Assembly: GCF_024868665.1 (NCBI RefSeq)
Contig: NC_079890.1
Span: forward strand, 39,351,773-39,415,772
DNA: 64,000 bases
Reading direction: 5' to 3'
DNA from: Triplophysa rosa
Lineage: Eukaryota; Chordata; Actinopteri; Cypriniformes; Nemacheilidae
In this document: one piece after another, positions 1 to 10,365 of the stretch
Layout of the letters: every line of letters begins with the position of its first letter
How positions within the stretch are numbered: the first letter of the stretch is position 1
Notes under the pieces: generated by a model
The model's database searches: none
Told to the model about the DNA's origin: nothing
The model's input: the letters and a program-made list of their open reading frames with translations, nothing else
Position numbers and translations under genes: made by a program

Positions 1-83
1 GCACAACATACTTTAAATGATCTATTAATGAAAACATGATATAGTTTAAAAACAAATGGAAGCAGATCTGATATGTGAAAATT

Positions 84-168
84 TAGAATAGTGAGATCAG
101 CGGATTCGAACCTGTTTCACGGCAGTGTCAATATTATTTGTTATACCGTTACACCACTGAAGCCGTGG
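84..168 (-). repeat. tRNA-like SINE head relic
   Basis: Read on the minus strand, this stretch has an A-box-like TGGTGTAACGG and a B-box-like GGTTCGAATCC at tRNA-like spacing, the internal promoter of RNA polymerase III genes. The T-arm and acceptor arm do not pair well, so I see a decayed tRNA-derived SINE head rather than a working tRNA. No known tail was recognised next to it. Confidence 0.4.
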
Positions 169-235
169 ATAAAGCGGCGCAGTTTTTATCCTGTTTTCTA
201 GAGGAGTCACCTCTGAATATTCCCAACGAGTTATT

Positions 236-415
236 ACAGAAAACAATTATTAAAGTTTGTGTCGTCTTTGTCCCCACCACTTTTCAAAACAAAGTTACGC
301 CACTGAATTCGTTGCATTCATATAGCGCTTTTCTGGACACTCACAGCGCTTTACATGGAAGGGTGAATCTCCTTAACCGCCACATGTTCAGCATCCACCT
401 GGTTACACATCTCTT
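236..415. repeat. dispersed fish repeat with a 51-bp block shared with 39857-39907
   Basis: Bases 255-305 are identical by eye to 39857-39907, in the same orientation. The following stretch (about 318-400), with AGCGCTTTTCT and GCATCCACCTGG, resembles a widely scattered teleost repeat that I know only by recollection. Stops and composition argue against the overlapping 95-codon open frame being a gene. From 416 to 1084 I see nothing except a short AC-rich tract near 769-785. Confidence 0.45.
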
Positions 416-1084
416 CGAAAATTAGTCTAACATGACTCTTTTGGAAAGTGTTTTAAGTTAAAGTGTTTTTGACGAAATTTCAATTTCCTTCCAGCTTCAT
501 CCAACAGTTTGTAAAGAAGAAGATATATTTATAAATCCAATTTTTTAAGGCACAACCTACAAATGGCAGTTCTGCAGCAAAGTGGGAGAGTATGCATATA
601 TTGTGGCACATATGCAAACCCACGAGAAGACGGCTGTTAAGCATGGAGGTTTTTGTCAGTTTAAAATGTTGAGATGCAAATTCTCCACTAGTAATGTTAA
701 GCATTTTATTCCAATGTTAATTTGTGTACAGTGTTGATGTTGAACATTGCCATAAGAATAAATTATGCACACACATACACACACAAAAATAAATTTTACA
801 AACTTATGTTTGCCTGTATTTACTGTACGTCTGGTATGTTGTCATGGAGGCTCCATTTGATTTCACAATTGTACGTATAAATTCAATGCTCAGATATGGT
901 TAAAATATGTGCAGTTTGGTTTTTGATATAGTCCAGGAAGGGGCCTCCTTTGTGGTCCTTCCTGAGATGTCTTCCCTTTTTACCTTTAGTTTTGGGGGAG
1001 ATTTATTTTCTTTTTTACTTTCTTGCTATGAGGTTTTAAGTTGGGATGTCGTCCTGTTTTGCTTGATATAACTTTGTGGGCCTG

Positions 1085-1406
1085 TTAAAGTAATAGTTTA
1101 CCCAAAAATGAAAATTCTGTCATCATTTGCTCACCCTCTTGTCATTTTAAACCTGTGTGACTTTCTTTCTTTCGCAGAACACAAAAGAAGATATTTTGAA
1201 GAATGTTGGTTACTGGCACCCATTCTCGTGCATTGGTTTTGTGTCCTTACAATAGAAGTGAATGGGTGCCAGCGCTGTTTGCTTACTAACTTTTTTCAAA
1301 ATATCTTATTTTGTGTTCTGCGGAAGGAGGGAAGTCATACAGGTTTGAAATGACAAGAGGGTAAATGATGATATTTTTTTCGTTTTTGGTTGAACTATCC
1401 CTTTAA
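1085..1406. mobile_element. palindromic TTAA-flanked MITE
   Basis: The two halves are inverted copies of each other. The left arm starts TTAAAGTAATAGTTTACCC and the right arm, reverse complemented, starts TTAAAGGGATAGTTCAACC. The match continues through TCATCATTT, CTCTTGTCATTT, GAACACAAAA and TGGGTGCC, so each arm is roughly 150 nt. TTAA lies at both ends, as in piggyBac or Kolobok targets. It has no coding capacity. Half-copies of related sequence occur at 7845-8094 and 38140-38332. The superfamily is inferred from the target only. Confidence 0.7.
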
Positions 1407-2072
1407 ACCCTTTCAGAGTCAGAATTAACTTTCAACTTAAACAGTAAATTTATTTTACTCTGGTGTCTTCCTCAGCATGATATGCCTTCCTTAAGGAGGT
1501 GGTGGTGCACAGTGTTGGTGGAGAATCTTGAGATTGAAGGGAACCGGTGTCTTTAAAAAATATAGAGAAATTCAAGATATTATTAGCAGTAATCTGGGGC
1601 AGCAAAATTTAGATTTTTTATTAACTACTACATCCATGGCCGGAGGTTTGCCCACTTTAAGCAGACCCAATTTTCCGCATCCCTAAGAAGAGGAAATATG
1701 AGGTCACCACGGTAAGAATTATGGCTAAATTTAGGACCAAAATTTGGTCTAAAAAGTAAGCGTCATTTTTGTGCTTTACATGTACTAAGCTGTTATGTAA
1801 TATGGATCTTACTCCCTTGATGTAAAGGAACATGTCCTCTCAAACCCACTCGATGAGAAGTCATGTGGAGACGAGTCTTCTTTAGAGGGACTTGGCATTT
1901 TGCAGGCATGTATCTACATTTGATTTCCTTCATTTTTTAGAAGTGGCCTCTATGAGCTGTAGGTTAAACTCACTCACAGGTTCACAGTTAGTTATATGTG
2001 CACTCCGTGTACACATGCCAGCTTGCCACTTCTTACATACTGTATCTTAATACAAGAAACAGTAATAACTAC

Positions 2073-2975
2073 ATATCGTCGCTGTCGGGCGGAAAATAGC
2101 TTGAGAGCAAATCTCTTAACTCCATTGGACACTTCAACTGTCTGAGAAGTCTTGTAACTCCACCTCTTCTTCACTCCGCGGGAGCTTCTCGGCATTACGT
2201 CTCTTGATTGAAAGTTTTTTAGACAATAACGAGTGAAAAAGGTCTGTTTTGTTAAAAATCGATAGCTGTAATGCTTCGGTGCAGAAGGAAGCCCGTGAGC
2301 CACGAAGGTAAATTTGCGAGCAGATTCGGCTAATTTCCGCCTATTAGACAGCCTAGTCAGCTCATCGTTTTTTGTATTACATCTCTTATAGTTCTTAAAC
2401 CTTTAAAATAGAGTTTAGGAAGATGTATGTAACCACAGTCGTTAGCTTTGGTTAACAATTGAAGCCTTTTCTCTTGTCAAGAGGCTCAACGCGACCGCCG
2501 ACTTTATTTGCGTGCAGATTAATTTCCGCCTATATTAGACAGCCTGTTTAACGTTTTATTTTGGTATTGCATCACTCATAGCTCTAACGTTTAAAATAGA
2601 GTTTAGGAAGATGTATGTAACCACAATCATTAGCTTTCATTAGCTCTTAAAGCCTCGTCTCTTGTCAAAAGGCTCAACGCGACCGCAGACTTTGATGAAC
2701 ACTGCTGGCAGCAGCGACGTCTGTGTCTGTACCATTCTTATCAATGACAGCGTAATCTCGTATCTCCCTGCTCCCAAATCATAAACCTTGTATCTCCGAT
2801 TAAACATGGTTTTGGGGAAATGTTGTGTTAATGTTGGTACACAACAGTATATGATAGCAATATAGGTATAATACCAAACATACAATGTTTAATAACTCAA
2901 AAAATGCAGTTTTTTTAACTTCCTGAAAAATAATGGTTTTGGAGATACAAGGATTCCGCCCGACAGCGACGATAT
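2073..2975. mobile_element. non-coding element with 22-bp perfect inverted ends
   Basis: Bases 2073-2094 and 2954-2975 are a perfect 22-bp inverted repeat (core CGTCGCTGTCGGGCGG). Between them lie two direct copies of a unit of about 190 bp (2320-2513 and 2514-2698). I see no transposase. A non-autonomous DNA transposon that captured or amplified an internal unit fits best; the family is unknown. From 1407 to 2072 no supported feature was found. Confidence 0.5.
2320..2698. repeat. two tandem units of about 190 bp
   Basis: Each unit runs from GCAGATT...TTTCCGCC through TTTAGGAAGATGTATGTAACC to GGCTCAACGCGACCGC. The units differ at scattered positions, so the duplication is old. They sit between the inverted ends of the element at 2073-2975. 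Confidence 0.65.
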
Positions 2976-3041
2976 ATGCTATTTGCAGGACACAAATGTA
3001 AAGGCTACAAAACTTGCCAATTAAGAGTTCACCTCTGACAC

Positions 3042-4110
3042 TAGCTGCATTTACATGGTCCAATGTAATCTGATTAAAAGACCAAGCCGAATGAAAACGC
3101 TCCATATAAATACGACAATCAGATTAAAAATGACCAAGCCGATTGAAATTTCAGTTGGATTGTAAGGGGTGATTTATGCCGTTTGTAATCCGCTTGATAG
3201 GACATGTAAACACTTGATCAGATTAAAGCCGGAGTAGGAAGTTTTGCGCATGTGCAAAGACGACGCTGGCTCGTACAGACGTAAGGGCGTATGACGCACG
3301 GAACGGAGCAGCTGTTGCTAATGAAACCAAAAACCATAAATCTGACAAAGCGGTACACATATCCATATGCTTGTCATCTCTAAATGAACATATTAATGTT
3401 TCTATGCATTTAAAATGTCTTAACTGTTTCCCTGGAGTGAGTTTTTAACCGCAATTTCTGAGTTCCTTTTTTAAACGCGATACATTTGCAGATGTACACA
3501 CATACCGTAGGCTAAAATATCTAATCATAAAATTTCATCAGTAGGCTACCGAACATTTATTTTATTTATCGTTTACTTACATTGGAAGGATTAACTGTTT
3601 TCACCACGGTAAATCACTGTAACAACATTGCTTCATTGATATAGACATTATTTTGCATTTATGAATTGTACATTATTATGCTGGTGTCTGTGACATAAAA
3701 TAAACACATCTGTGCTTACAACATTGTTTGAGTAGTCGTTTTGTGAATATTATAACGATACCTGTGTCCACCACGCCCGTCTCTGTTTAACGTTAATGCT
3801 GATATATGTGCCCGCATATCATCACTTCTAAAGTTCGGTATTAGCTGTTGTTGCTAAACATTTATTTAATTATTGTTTGCCTGCAGACGCATCTTGGAAG
3901 TTTTGTCATGGTTTTATACCATGGTAAACCACATCGGATGTGCTCGTGCTTCATTGGCATGAGACATTACTCTGGGTATTTAGGTGAACACTTGTGCAGT
4001 GTGAGCATGTCAGCAGATTATATCAGATTTGAATCTTGTCATGTTAACACTACATTCAGATTGCACAATCTGATTGAATTCAATCCGTTGTGTCCATGTA
4101 AACGCAGCTA
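3042..4110. mobile_element. DNA transposon-like element with 17-bp inverted ends
   Basis: TAGCTGCATTTACATGG at 3042-3058 matches the reverse complement of 4094-4110 at 16 of 17 positions. The subterminal sequence on both sides repeats CAATCTGATTAA-like motifs in inverted orientation. No intact transposase is visible; the open frame at 3848-4141 overlaps the right end and is not a recognisable protein. The termini resemble the Harbinger-like MITE at 46062-46701 (both contain GTTTACATGGAC-like ends), so a related family is plausible. Confidence 0.5.
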
Positions 4111-4649
4111 CTGTTTGCTGGTCCAAGATGATGATGATTGAGACCTGATATTGAGTTTACTGGTTGTGTAGTGACTCATGTATTATGTTCACATCTGCCT
4201 GAGGAAAATTTTGCAGAAATGTTTGTTTTTATTCCGATGCCCAATTACAGTTATTTGCTTGCGGTCATTAATAGGAAAATATCTTTAAATGGTTGAAAGT
4301 TATACAACATCTTGGAGAAGTTGATTGTGCTGGATCAAGTTTGCATTTGTTATTTGGTAATTAAAGAAAAATTTTGCTTGCATGCATGTATAAACTTGGA
4401 TCTTTACTTAACCAGGTGCAGGAGCCAACCATTGTAAAAGACCTACACACAGCATGGGACTGGTGACAAAGCCTGCCTTTTTGGGCATGAAGAGTGATAA
4501 CCAACAAAATGCACGCAGGAAGGTCCTCGGAGGTCAATTCTCAGCGGAGAAGGATGACTTTGTGTTTATGTTTCACTTTCAAAAAGACATGGAAACACTT
4601 TTGTCTTACTGTGTTGATGAACATGGCCTAAAAGTCAATGAAGTAGTAT

Positions 4650-4738
4650 ATGACTGAGGTAGTGAAGGAGTGAAGCAGTAGATGACTGAGGTAGTGAAGG
4701 AGTGAAGCAGTAGATGACTGAGGTAGTGAAGGAGTGGA
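4650..4738 (+). repeat. 32-bp minisatellite, 2.7 units
   Basis: The unit starts ATGACTGAGGTAGTGAAGGA and recurs at 4650, 4682 and 4714 with a period of 32. The repeats are nearly identical, so it is probably variable in copy number. The rest of 4111-6002 shows no supported feature. Confidence 0.8.
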
Positions 4739-6007
4739 ACAATGGACGTATAATAAATAAACTGAATTAATGAATAAATGCATTGATTCTGTTTCTTAAA
4801 TGCATCCATTTAAGTTTGCTGGCATATGTAGAACTATTAAATAGAACATATCTAATAATAAATTAGACACATATCTGTATTTCACAAATGCTATATAAAA
4901 AAATAAATTATTCAGTTCAATTTCATTTTTTCTCTATACAATTAGGGACATGAATTTAATAAGCTTAATTTGTGCCACAAACTAACATTGGCATGTTTTA
5001 GAAAACATATATCGAGAATCACTATTTAAAAACTGCTTCCGGTACGGATCAAGTAGTGACATTGCGAGAGGGGGTAGTTTAGTAGCGCTACACAGAATTA
5101 ATCGATCAAATGATTCCTCACCAAATCAATAGTATTTATCATGTAAGAAGTTGTTTTTTAAGGATGTCTGTTGTCACTTCCGTTTCGCGTCAGTGTGTCC
5201 AGTGTCTGCATACTCTTTTGCTCTGCAATCAAAAATACTAAACTATTAGGGCATAGAATAAGCAGGCGAATTGGGACGCAGCAAATGTGTTTCGCAACTC
5301 TGTTGAAACATTGTCATGACAAATTCTGTCCCTGTGTGAATTGTGTCTGCTGAGGACCCAATTTAGTAGGCAGTTGTAATGCCTGATCACAAAGTTGTTA
5401 TCTCGATATCCCGAGCTAAATACGCTGGGTAAAATAATAGCATTAAAATGACATGTTAAAATTTAAGTTTATGAGAAAACATATGAGCATATAAGCTTGA
5501 TGCAACATACATTTCGGTGTCAACATCTGCTTAACAAGCAAAAAACATCACTTTTGATATTTTTAAATTACCATGGTTTTATTATAGTAAATAACTAAAA
5601 TAGTAAAAACGAGATTTGTTTGATTTCATTACCCATAGCCTCATTTATACACTTTTAAATGTCCGCAAGCGGCCATCTTGCCGATAACATCTCTCGTTGT
5701 TCCATGTGATTTGGACAATTTTAAGTTACGCCCCCTTCCCAGTTACGCCCCTCTCTTGCACTCCGCAGACAGACACTATTGCGTCAAAGGGTTAACAACA
5801 TTAATTTAAGACATTGAGGACAGGCTGGAACCTTGAAATTGATGTAAATCCGTCGTAGACTCGCTGCAATTAATGGAAATCCGCCGTAGCGACGGAGAAC
5901 TTTAATCCATGTGTATTTTAATACAACTGAATGCCCATTAAAGCCGTTGTTGTTTTATTCATATATTTTACGTTTATGTTATCAGACATAAAATAATAAT
6001 TACAGAC

Positions 6008-6342
6008 TGTAACGAGGAAGGCGGGACGAGAGCTGTGAGGGAACGGTGCGAGGCCGTTGACACGAGTGATAATGAGTGTCAGCTGCGCGTTGCACCGGTC
6101 TCGCATCTCTCACGGAGGAGCTCCGAGAGCATAAGAGGAGGAGCGACGGGAGTGTAGGACAAGAGAGAACCAGGCCTGGACATTGTGTTAAGTTTTATTT
6201 ATGTTTGTGTGGTCGGCAGTTGACCGTGAGGTAGCTGTCGCCCCTTTACTTTCATTTTGTTGTTTGTTTATTTTATTATTAAAAGTTGGTTATCGTTCGC
6301 CTGTTCCCGCCTCCTTCCTTCCTTACTTTGAACAGTATTACA
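6008..6342 (+). mobile_element. solo LTR with 5-bp target duplication
   Basis: The 335-bp block begins TGTAACGAGG and ends TATTACA, has the TG...CA ends of an LTR, and is flanked on both sides by CAGAC (6003-6007 and 6343-6347). No internal retroelement sequence follows. It is what remains after recombination between the two LTRs of a retrotransposon, probably Gypsy-like by its ends (inference). From 6343 to 7120 I see no supported gene. A short ATG frame near 6410-6500 on the minus strand precedes a consensus splice donor but is unrecognised. Confidence 0.8.
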
Positions 6343-7120
6343 CAGACAAATGTTTATGTTCATATGTCTAGTAAGTAACAAATGACAGGTGCATGTAAAT
6401 GGTGTTTTGTACTCACTCACAAAGTAAGCTGCGGTTTGGTCATGAATGTGTTGCTTCTGCCGCTCACTGAACAGAGAAGACGCCAAGAGAGACATGTTTT
6501 CCACTCACTGAAAGTTAAAGGTTTATCCAAAAAACACGCAAGTATCTTTTCTGAAGTTAAAAACCCTGTAAACACCGCACCACTGCACACCTTTGTGCAC
6601 ACGACGCTGGGGCTGAGTGACAGATGCATGCACCACGAGTCTCCGCTGACCGCACGCGTGTTTTCCAAAACGGACCAGGCATTGTAAGTAAGCTAATGAA
6701 TGGGAAACACACGTCCCTTCGCGAGCAGGGGTAGTAGCCTACGATCACGCTCTAATGAAGTGAATGGGGAGTTACAAATTGCCCTTATTTAAATCTGTCA
6801 AAATGACGGTGGATCTTCAGATTTTTCCGTCACTGGTAAAAAGAATCCGTCAATGACGGAGAATTTTCGGCCTGACGGCGACCTCTGACCTGAACTGCTA
6901 CTCAACATTAGTGATATGAATCAATGCATTTTAATAAACTTCTGAAATGTGTGACAAAATTCAACCTAATCACGCTTTGGTTTATTGGTTGAACTTGAAC
7001 AATAACCAGAAAACAGTACATGATTTGTGCCACATAAAGGCTTCTGGGAACATTTTTGGATAATTAATCATTTAAAATTAATCATGTTTGGAAAACACAT
7101 ACTTTGTTAAACTAGTGAAT

Positions 7121-7301
7121 TTATCCAGTGCTGGTTACCAGTATAGATTTAACCATCTTATTACCTGTTCCATAGACCTCCACCTCACACAGAGAGAGAT
7201 ACTGGACTGTAGGCATGACCACATTCACATAACGTCCCACCGTCCCATTACATGAGAAAATAATCGATGTGCCGACTTGAAGATTAGGAATAACAACACA
7301 T
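7121..7301 (-). CDS. fucolectin exon 4 (C-terminal part of FTP domain)
   Basis: After the acceptor TCTCTCTCTAG the exon reads CVVIPNL...FSCNG, GRYVNVV and LSLCEVEVYG, the conserved C-terminal strands of the FTP domain. The frame then runs 14 more codons to a stop at 7121. Alternatively the exon ends at 7165 before GTAATAAG, as many family genes continue with another exon. I could not find such an exon in the window. Confidence 0.75.
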
Positions 7302-7395
7302 CTAGAGAGAGAAATCAGAAAACTGAGAATCAATGCACCTGTTCAAACAAATCAATCAAAGAAGAGTGTTGAAGTGATTTAATGAATAACTTTAC

Positions 7396-7669
7396 ATGGG
7401 ATTGTTGTTTCCATTGTTTTCCAGTGAGTTTCCGATACGAATCTCTGCTCCGTTAGTTTGTTCTGCCCAACCTTCTGCTCTGTTGGTGACGATCACTGTG
7501 CCAATCTCATATTCGCTCAGAAGATCCAGCCTCCACCATGAGTTCATTTCATATGATGTAATGGAGCAGTATGTGTCTTTATCTATTACACCATCTATGG
7601 CACGTTGAGCTACCCAGGTGTTGAGATATGTGGAGGACTGTGTAACTGTTCCTTTAGGAGCTACATTCT
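7396..7669 (-). CDS. fucolectin exon 3 (core of FTP domain)
   Basis: This exon carries the family hallmarks in order: ENVAPKGTVTQSS, AIDG, WWRLDLL, VTNR, NGAEIRIGNS and NNGNNNP. The acceptor is TTTTCTTTTAG and the donor GTAAAGT. In fucolectins the bound fucose is held by a His, an Arg in RxD and a further Arg or Lys five residues after the Asp (motif HX26RXDX4R/K). Here the RxD arginine is present, but the His position reads Val and the last basic position reads Tyr. The usual vicinal Cys pair after VTNR is also absent (AEGW). The fold is therefore likely kept while the standard sugar site may not be. Confidence 0.8.
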
Positions 7670-7844
7670 CTAAAAGAAAATTCAAAGACAGTTGATCAGT
7701 CAGTCTGGAAATATAAAGACACCTGTGATCATCTAGAAGAAGTGCTCTCGTGAACGCGCGCCATACACTGACAAGACAGAGGAGAATATATACATTAAAG
7801 TCTGTATTTTGGTTTGTTTTTCGCACATAAAGCATTCTCTCACT

Positions 7845-8094
7845 TCAAAAAACTTCACCTGAGCCACTATGTGCGGATGGACCAATTTAACCATGCCTTT
7901 AGTACTTTTCTGGACCTTGACAAAAACTGACACCATGATTTCAATGAGGAGGCCTGGAAATCTCTCGGATGTCACCTAAATATCTTTATTTGTGCTCCGA
8001 AGACTCCGGAAGTTCTCTAAACATGTTTAACGTCATGTGGGTGAGTAAAAAATCACACAAAGTTGATTTTTGGATGAACTATCCCTTTAACATA
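7845..8094. repeat. TTAA-type dispersed repeat, partial
   Basis: The block ends GATGAACTATCCCTTTAA, matching the termini of the palindromic element at 1085-1406, and contains the AAATATCTTTATTTGTG motif also seen at 38221-38236. It lies in intron 2 of the lectin gene next to DIRS copy A. It has no coding capacity. Confidence 0.55.
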
Positions 8095-8120
8095 CTGTAA
8101 AATATATTTTATTTCAAGTT

Positions 8121-8330
8121 AACGTCTTGGTTACGTATGTAATCTCAGTTCCCTGATGGAGGGATCGAGACGTTGTGTCGAACCGACAGATGGGGTTTGC
8201 CTTGAGATCCTACCATCTTCTGACTATTTGGAAAAGGCCAATGAAATTGACGAATGAAATTTGCATGTGGACTCCGCCCCGGATATCCGGGTATAAAAGG
8301 AAGACGGCATGCTCATTCATTCACCTTTTG
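8121..8330 (+). repeat. DIRS copy A left inverted terminal repeat
   Basis: From about 8170 to 8330 it is the inverted match of 12301-12435. The outermost 50 bases differ from the right repeat and instead match one half of the internal complementary region, as expected for DIRS. It carries CCAAT (8238-8242), octamer ATTTGCAT (8259-8266), CCGCCCC (8274-8280) and TATAAAA (8292-8298), giving an inward, plus-strand (antisense) promoter-like array. Confidence 0.85.
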
Positions 8331-8393
8331 GGCTGAGGAGCCTGAGAGCATCCCTCGACCACTGCGGTGGGTGGCCAGCGTTGTGGCATAAAG

Positions 8394-8496
8394 GACACAA
8401 CGTCTCGTTCCCTCCATCAGGGAACTGAGGTTACATCCGTAACCAAGATGTTCCCTTTCTGTCGGTCTCTCGACATTGTGTCGAACCAACAGATTG
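8394..8496. repeat. DIRS copy A internal complementary region
   Basis: The first half (CGTCTCGTTCCCTCCATCAG and on to GTAACCAAGA) is the reverse complement of the outer left end. The second half (TTCCCTTTCTGTCGGTCTC) matches the outer right end. In DIRS elements this region templates completion of the termini and circularisation. Confidence 0.8.
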
Positions 8497-9017
8497 GGTT
8501 CTTCTGGAAAATGCCACAATCTCTAGCGAGGCGATGCTGACTGGCCTAGGCATGTCAGACGTGAGCACCATCGCGAAATTTGTGACCATCCAGTGGAGAT
8601 GTAGGGGGGTCCCAGTGCTTTTACACGAAAGGTGGGAAGCCCCCATCACCGGCCGTCACAGGCGGAGGCCTTGTTTCTCTAACAGCGAGAAGCCGCACGA
8701 CACCGTAAGGGCCACTGGGTAAGCGTTATTCCCCCTGGGGGAAAAACACTGCAGAGACCACTTCCTGCCGTAGGGAGGAGATTAGTGGAGACACCAACAT
8801 GGTCTCACCATCAGGGGAGAACTCATGGGAAAAATATGCAGACTGAAGGAGTTAACCGCAAGGTGGAAGTCCACCTAGGGAGGTCATGGGTCGCCGAGGC
8901 GGGAACCACTCATGAGAATACATCAGACGGAACCACCCAGTGGGGTGGTTACCACGTCTGGAGCACTAGGTCCGGTTAGAGCTATGTGGTAGATAACTCA
9001 ACTGTTACCCGGCCTAA

Positions 9018-10302
9018 GGGTGGCCCGCAAGGATGTTGTCACTTGCTGACTCCAAAGGAGCAGGTGCCGGGCGAGTTGTGTTAGCTGCCGTGAGCGTATG
9101 CCACGCTGGCGATTGATATACGCTACGGCAGTTGTGCTGTCTGACTGGACCAGCAGTCAGCAGGGGCTGCAGCCTCCTCAGTGCAAGTAGCACAGCCAAC
9201 AACTCTAAGCAGTTGATATGCCAACGCAGGCGGGGGCCTGTCCACCGCCCCGACACTGCGTGCCCGTTGCACATGGCACCCCAACCCTGCAAGGAGGCAT
9301 CCGTCATCACCACAACGTGCCTCGAGACCTGCCCTAGGGGGACTCCCGTCCACAAAAAGGTCATTGAGGACCAGGGGGTCAGGGTGCGCCGGCAGAAAGG
9401 CGTGATGACCATAAGCCTGCTGCCGGTGTGCCACACTCTCCAGGGAACCCGACTCTGTAGCCAGTGTTGGAGCGGTCGCATGTCCATCAACCCGAGGGGG
9501 ACCACCCACGCCGAGGATTCCATGTGTCCCAGGAGCCACTGAAATTGTTTCAGGGGGACTGCTGACTGCCTGAAGTGTTTCAGGCAGTTCAACACCGACT
9601 GAGCGCGCTCTCTAGTCAGTCGCGCTGTCATGGAGACAGAGTCGAGTTCCATGCCGAGAAAGGACATGCTCTGCACGGGGGAGAGCTTGCTCTTTTCCCA
9701 GTTGACCTGTAGCCCCAAACGGTCTAGATACCGGAGCACCAGGTCCCTGTGTGTACACAACAGATCTTGCGAGTGTGCCAAGATGAGCCAGTCGTAGAGA
9801 TAGTTCAGTCCTCTCTCCCTGAGGGGAGCGATGGCATCTCCACGACCTTCGTGAAGACTCGTGGGGACAGGGACAGACCGAAGGGTAGGACCCTGTACTG
9901 ATATGCCCGCCCCTCGAAAGCGAACCGTAGGAACGGCCGATGACGAGGGAGAATGGAGACATGAAAGTACGCGTCCTTCAGGTCGATTGCCATGAACCAA
10001 TCCTGACGTCTGACAGACGCCAGGATGCGCCTCTGCGTAAGCATCCTGAACGGCAGCTTGTGTAAGTGTCTGTTCAGGGTACGTAGATCCAGAAGCACAA
10101 GAGAGCCCCGAAGCACGGGAGCATCCTCGCCTCTGACTGAGGTAGAGTGGATGCCCCGAAACTTGGGCGGGTGTCTGGTGAATTGGATCGTGTGGCCGAG
10201 ATGGATCGTCCTTTCTAGCCACCGTGACGGCCTGGGAAGCTGTAGCCAGGCTCCCAGGAACCGAGACAGGGGGACTAGGGGTTCGATCTGCTTCATCGTC
10301 AA
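9018..10302 (-). pseudogene. DIRS copy A reverse transcriptase / RNase H, broken
   Basis: Motifs in order on the minus strand: LDLRTLNRHLHKLPFRMLT, DWFMAIDLKDAYFHV (palm Asp), VLPFGLSLSPRVF, then after a frame change near 9850 the active-site block reading NYLYDWLILA, and later RNase H MTDASLQGWG and INCLELLAVLLAL. The family active site is YxDD and copy D has YLDD, so the first catalytic Asp is Tyr here. A short deletion precedes LDLRTLN, and RNase H runs out into a deletion at 9014. It is not functional. Confidence 0.85.
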
Positions 10303-10365
10303 CCCGGGGGGTGGTTCAATGGTGGGCAGTGTGGATCCCTCGCTGGGGGGAGCCCGGGGAGGAGG

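Noticed and set aside
84..168. A functional tRNA gene
   Set aside because: A and B boxes are present, but the T stem and acceptor stem do not pair; a SINE head relic is more likely.
2320..2698. CRISPR-like array
   Set aside because: Only two long diverged units without spacers, in a vertebrate genome.
4606..4809. 67-codon minus-strand repeat protein
   Set aside because: The amino-acid repetition comes from the 32-bp minisatellite and has no start context.
6410..6510. First exon of an unknown gene (MENMSLLASSLFSERQKQH) before a GTGAGTGAGT donor
   Set aside because: A short ATG frame plus a donor is weak evidence, and no second exon or family match was found.
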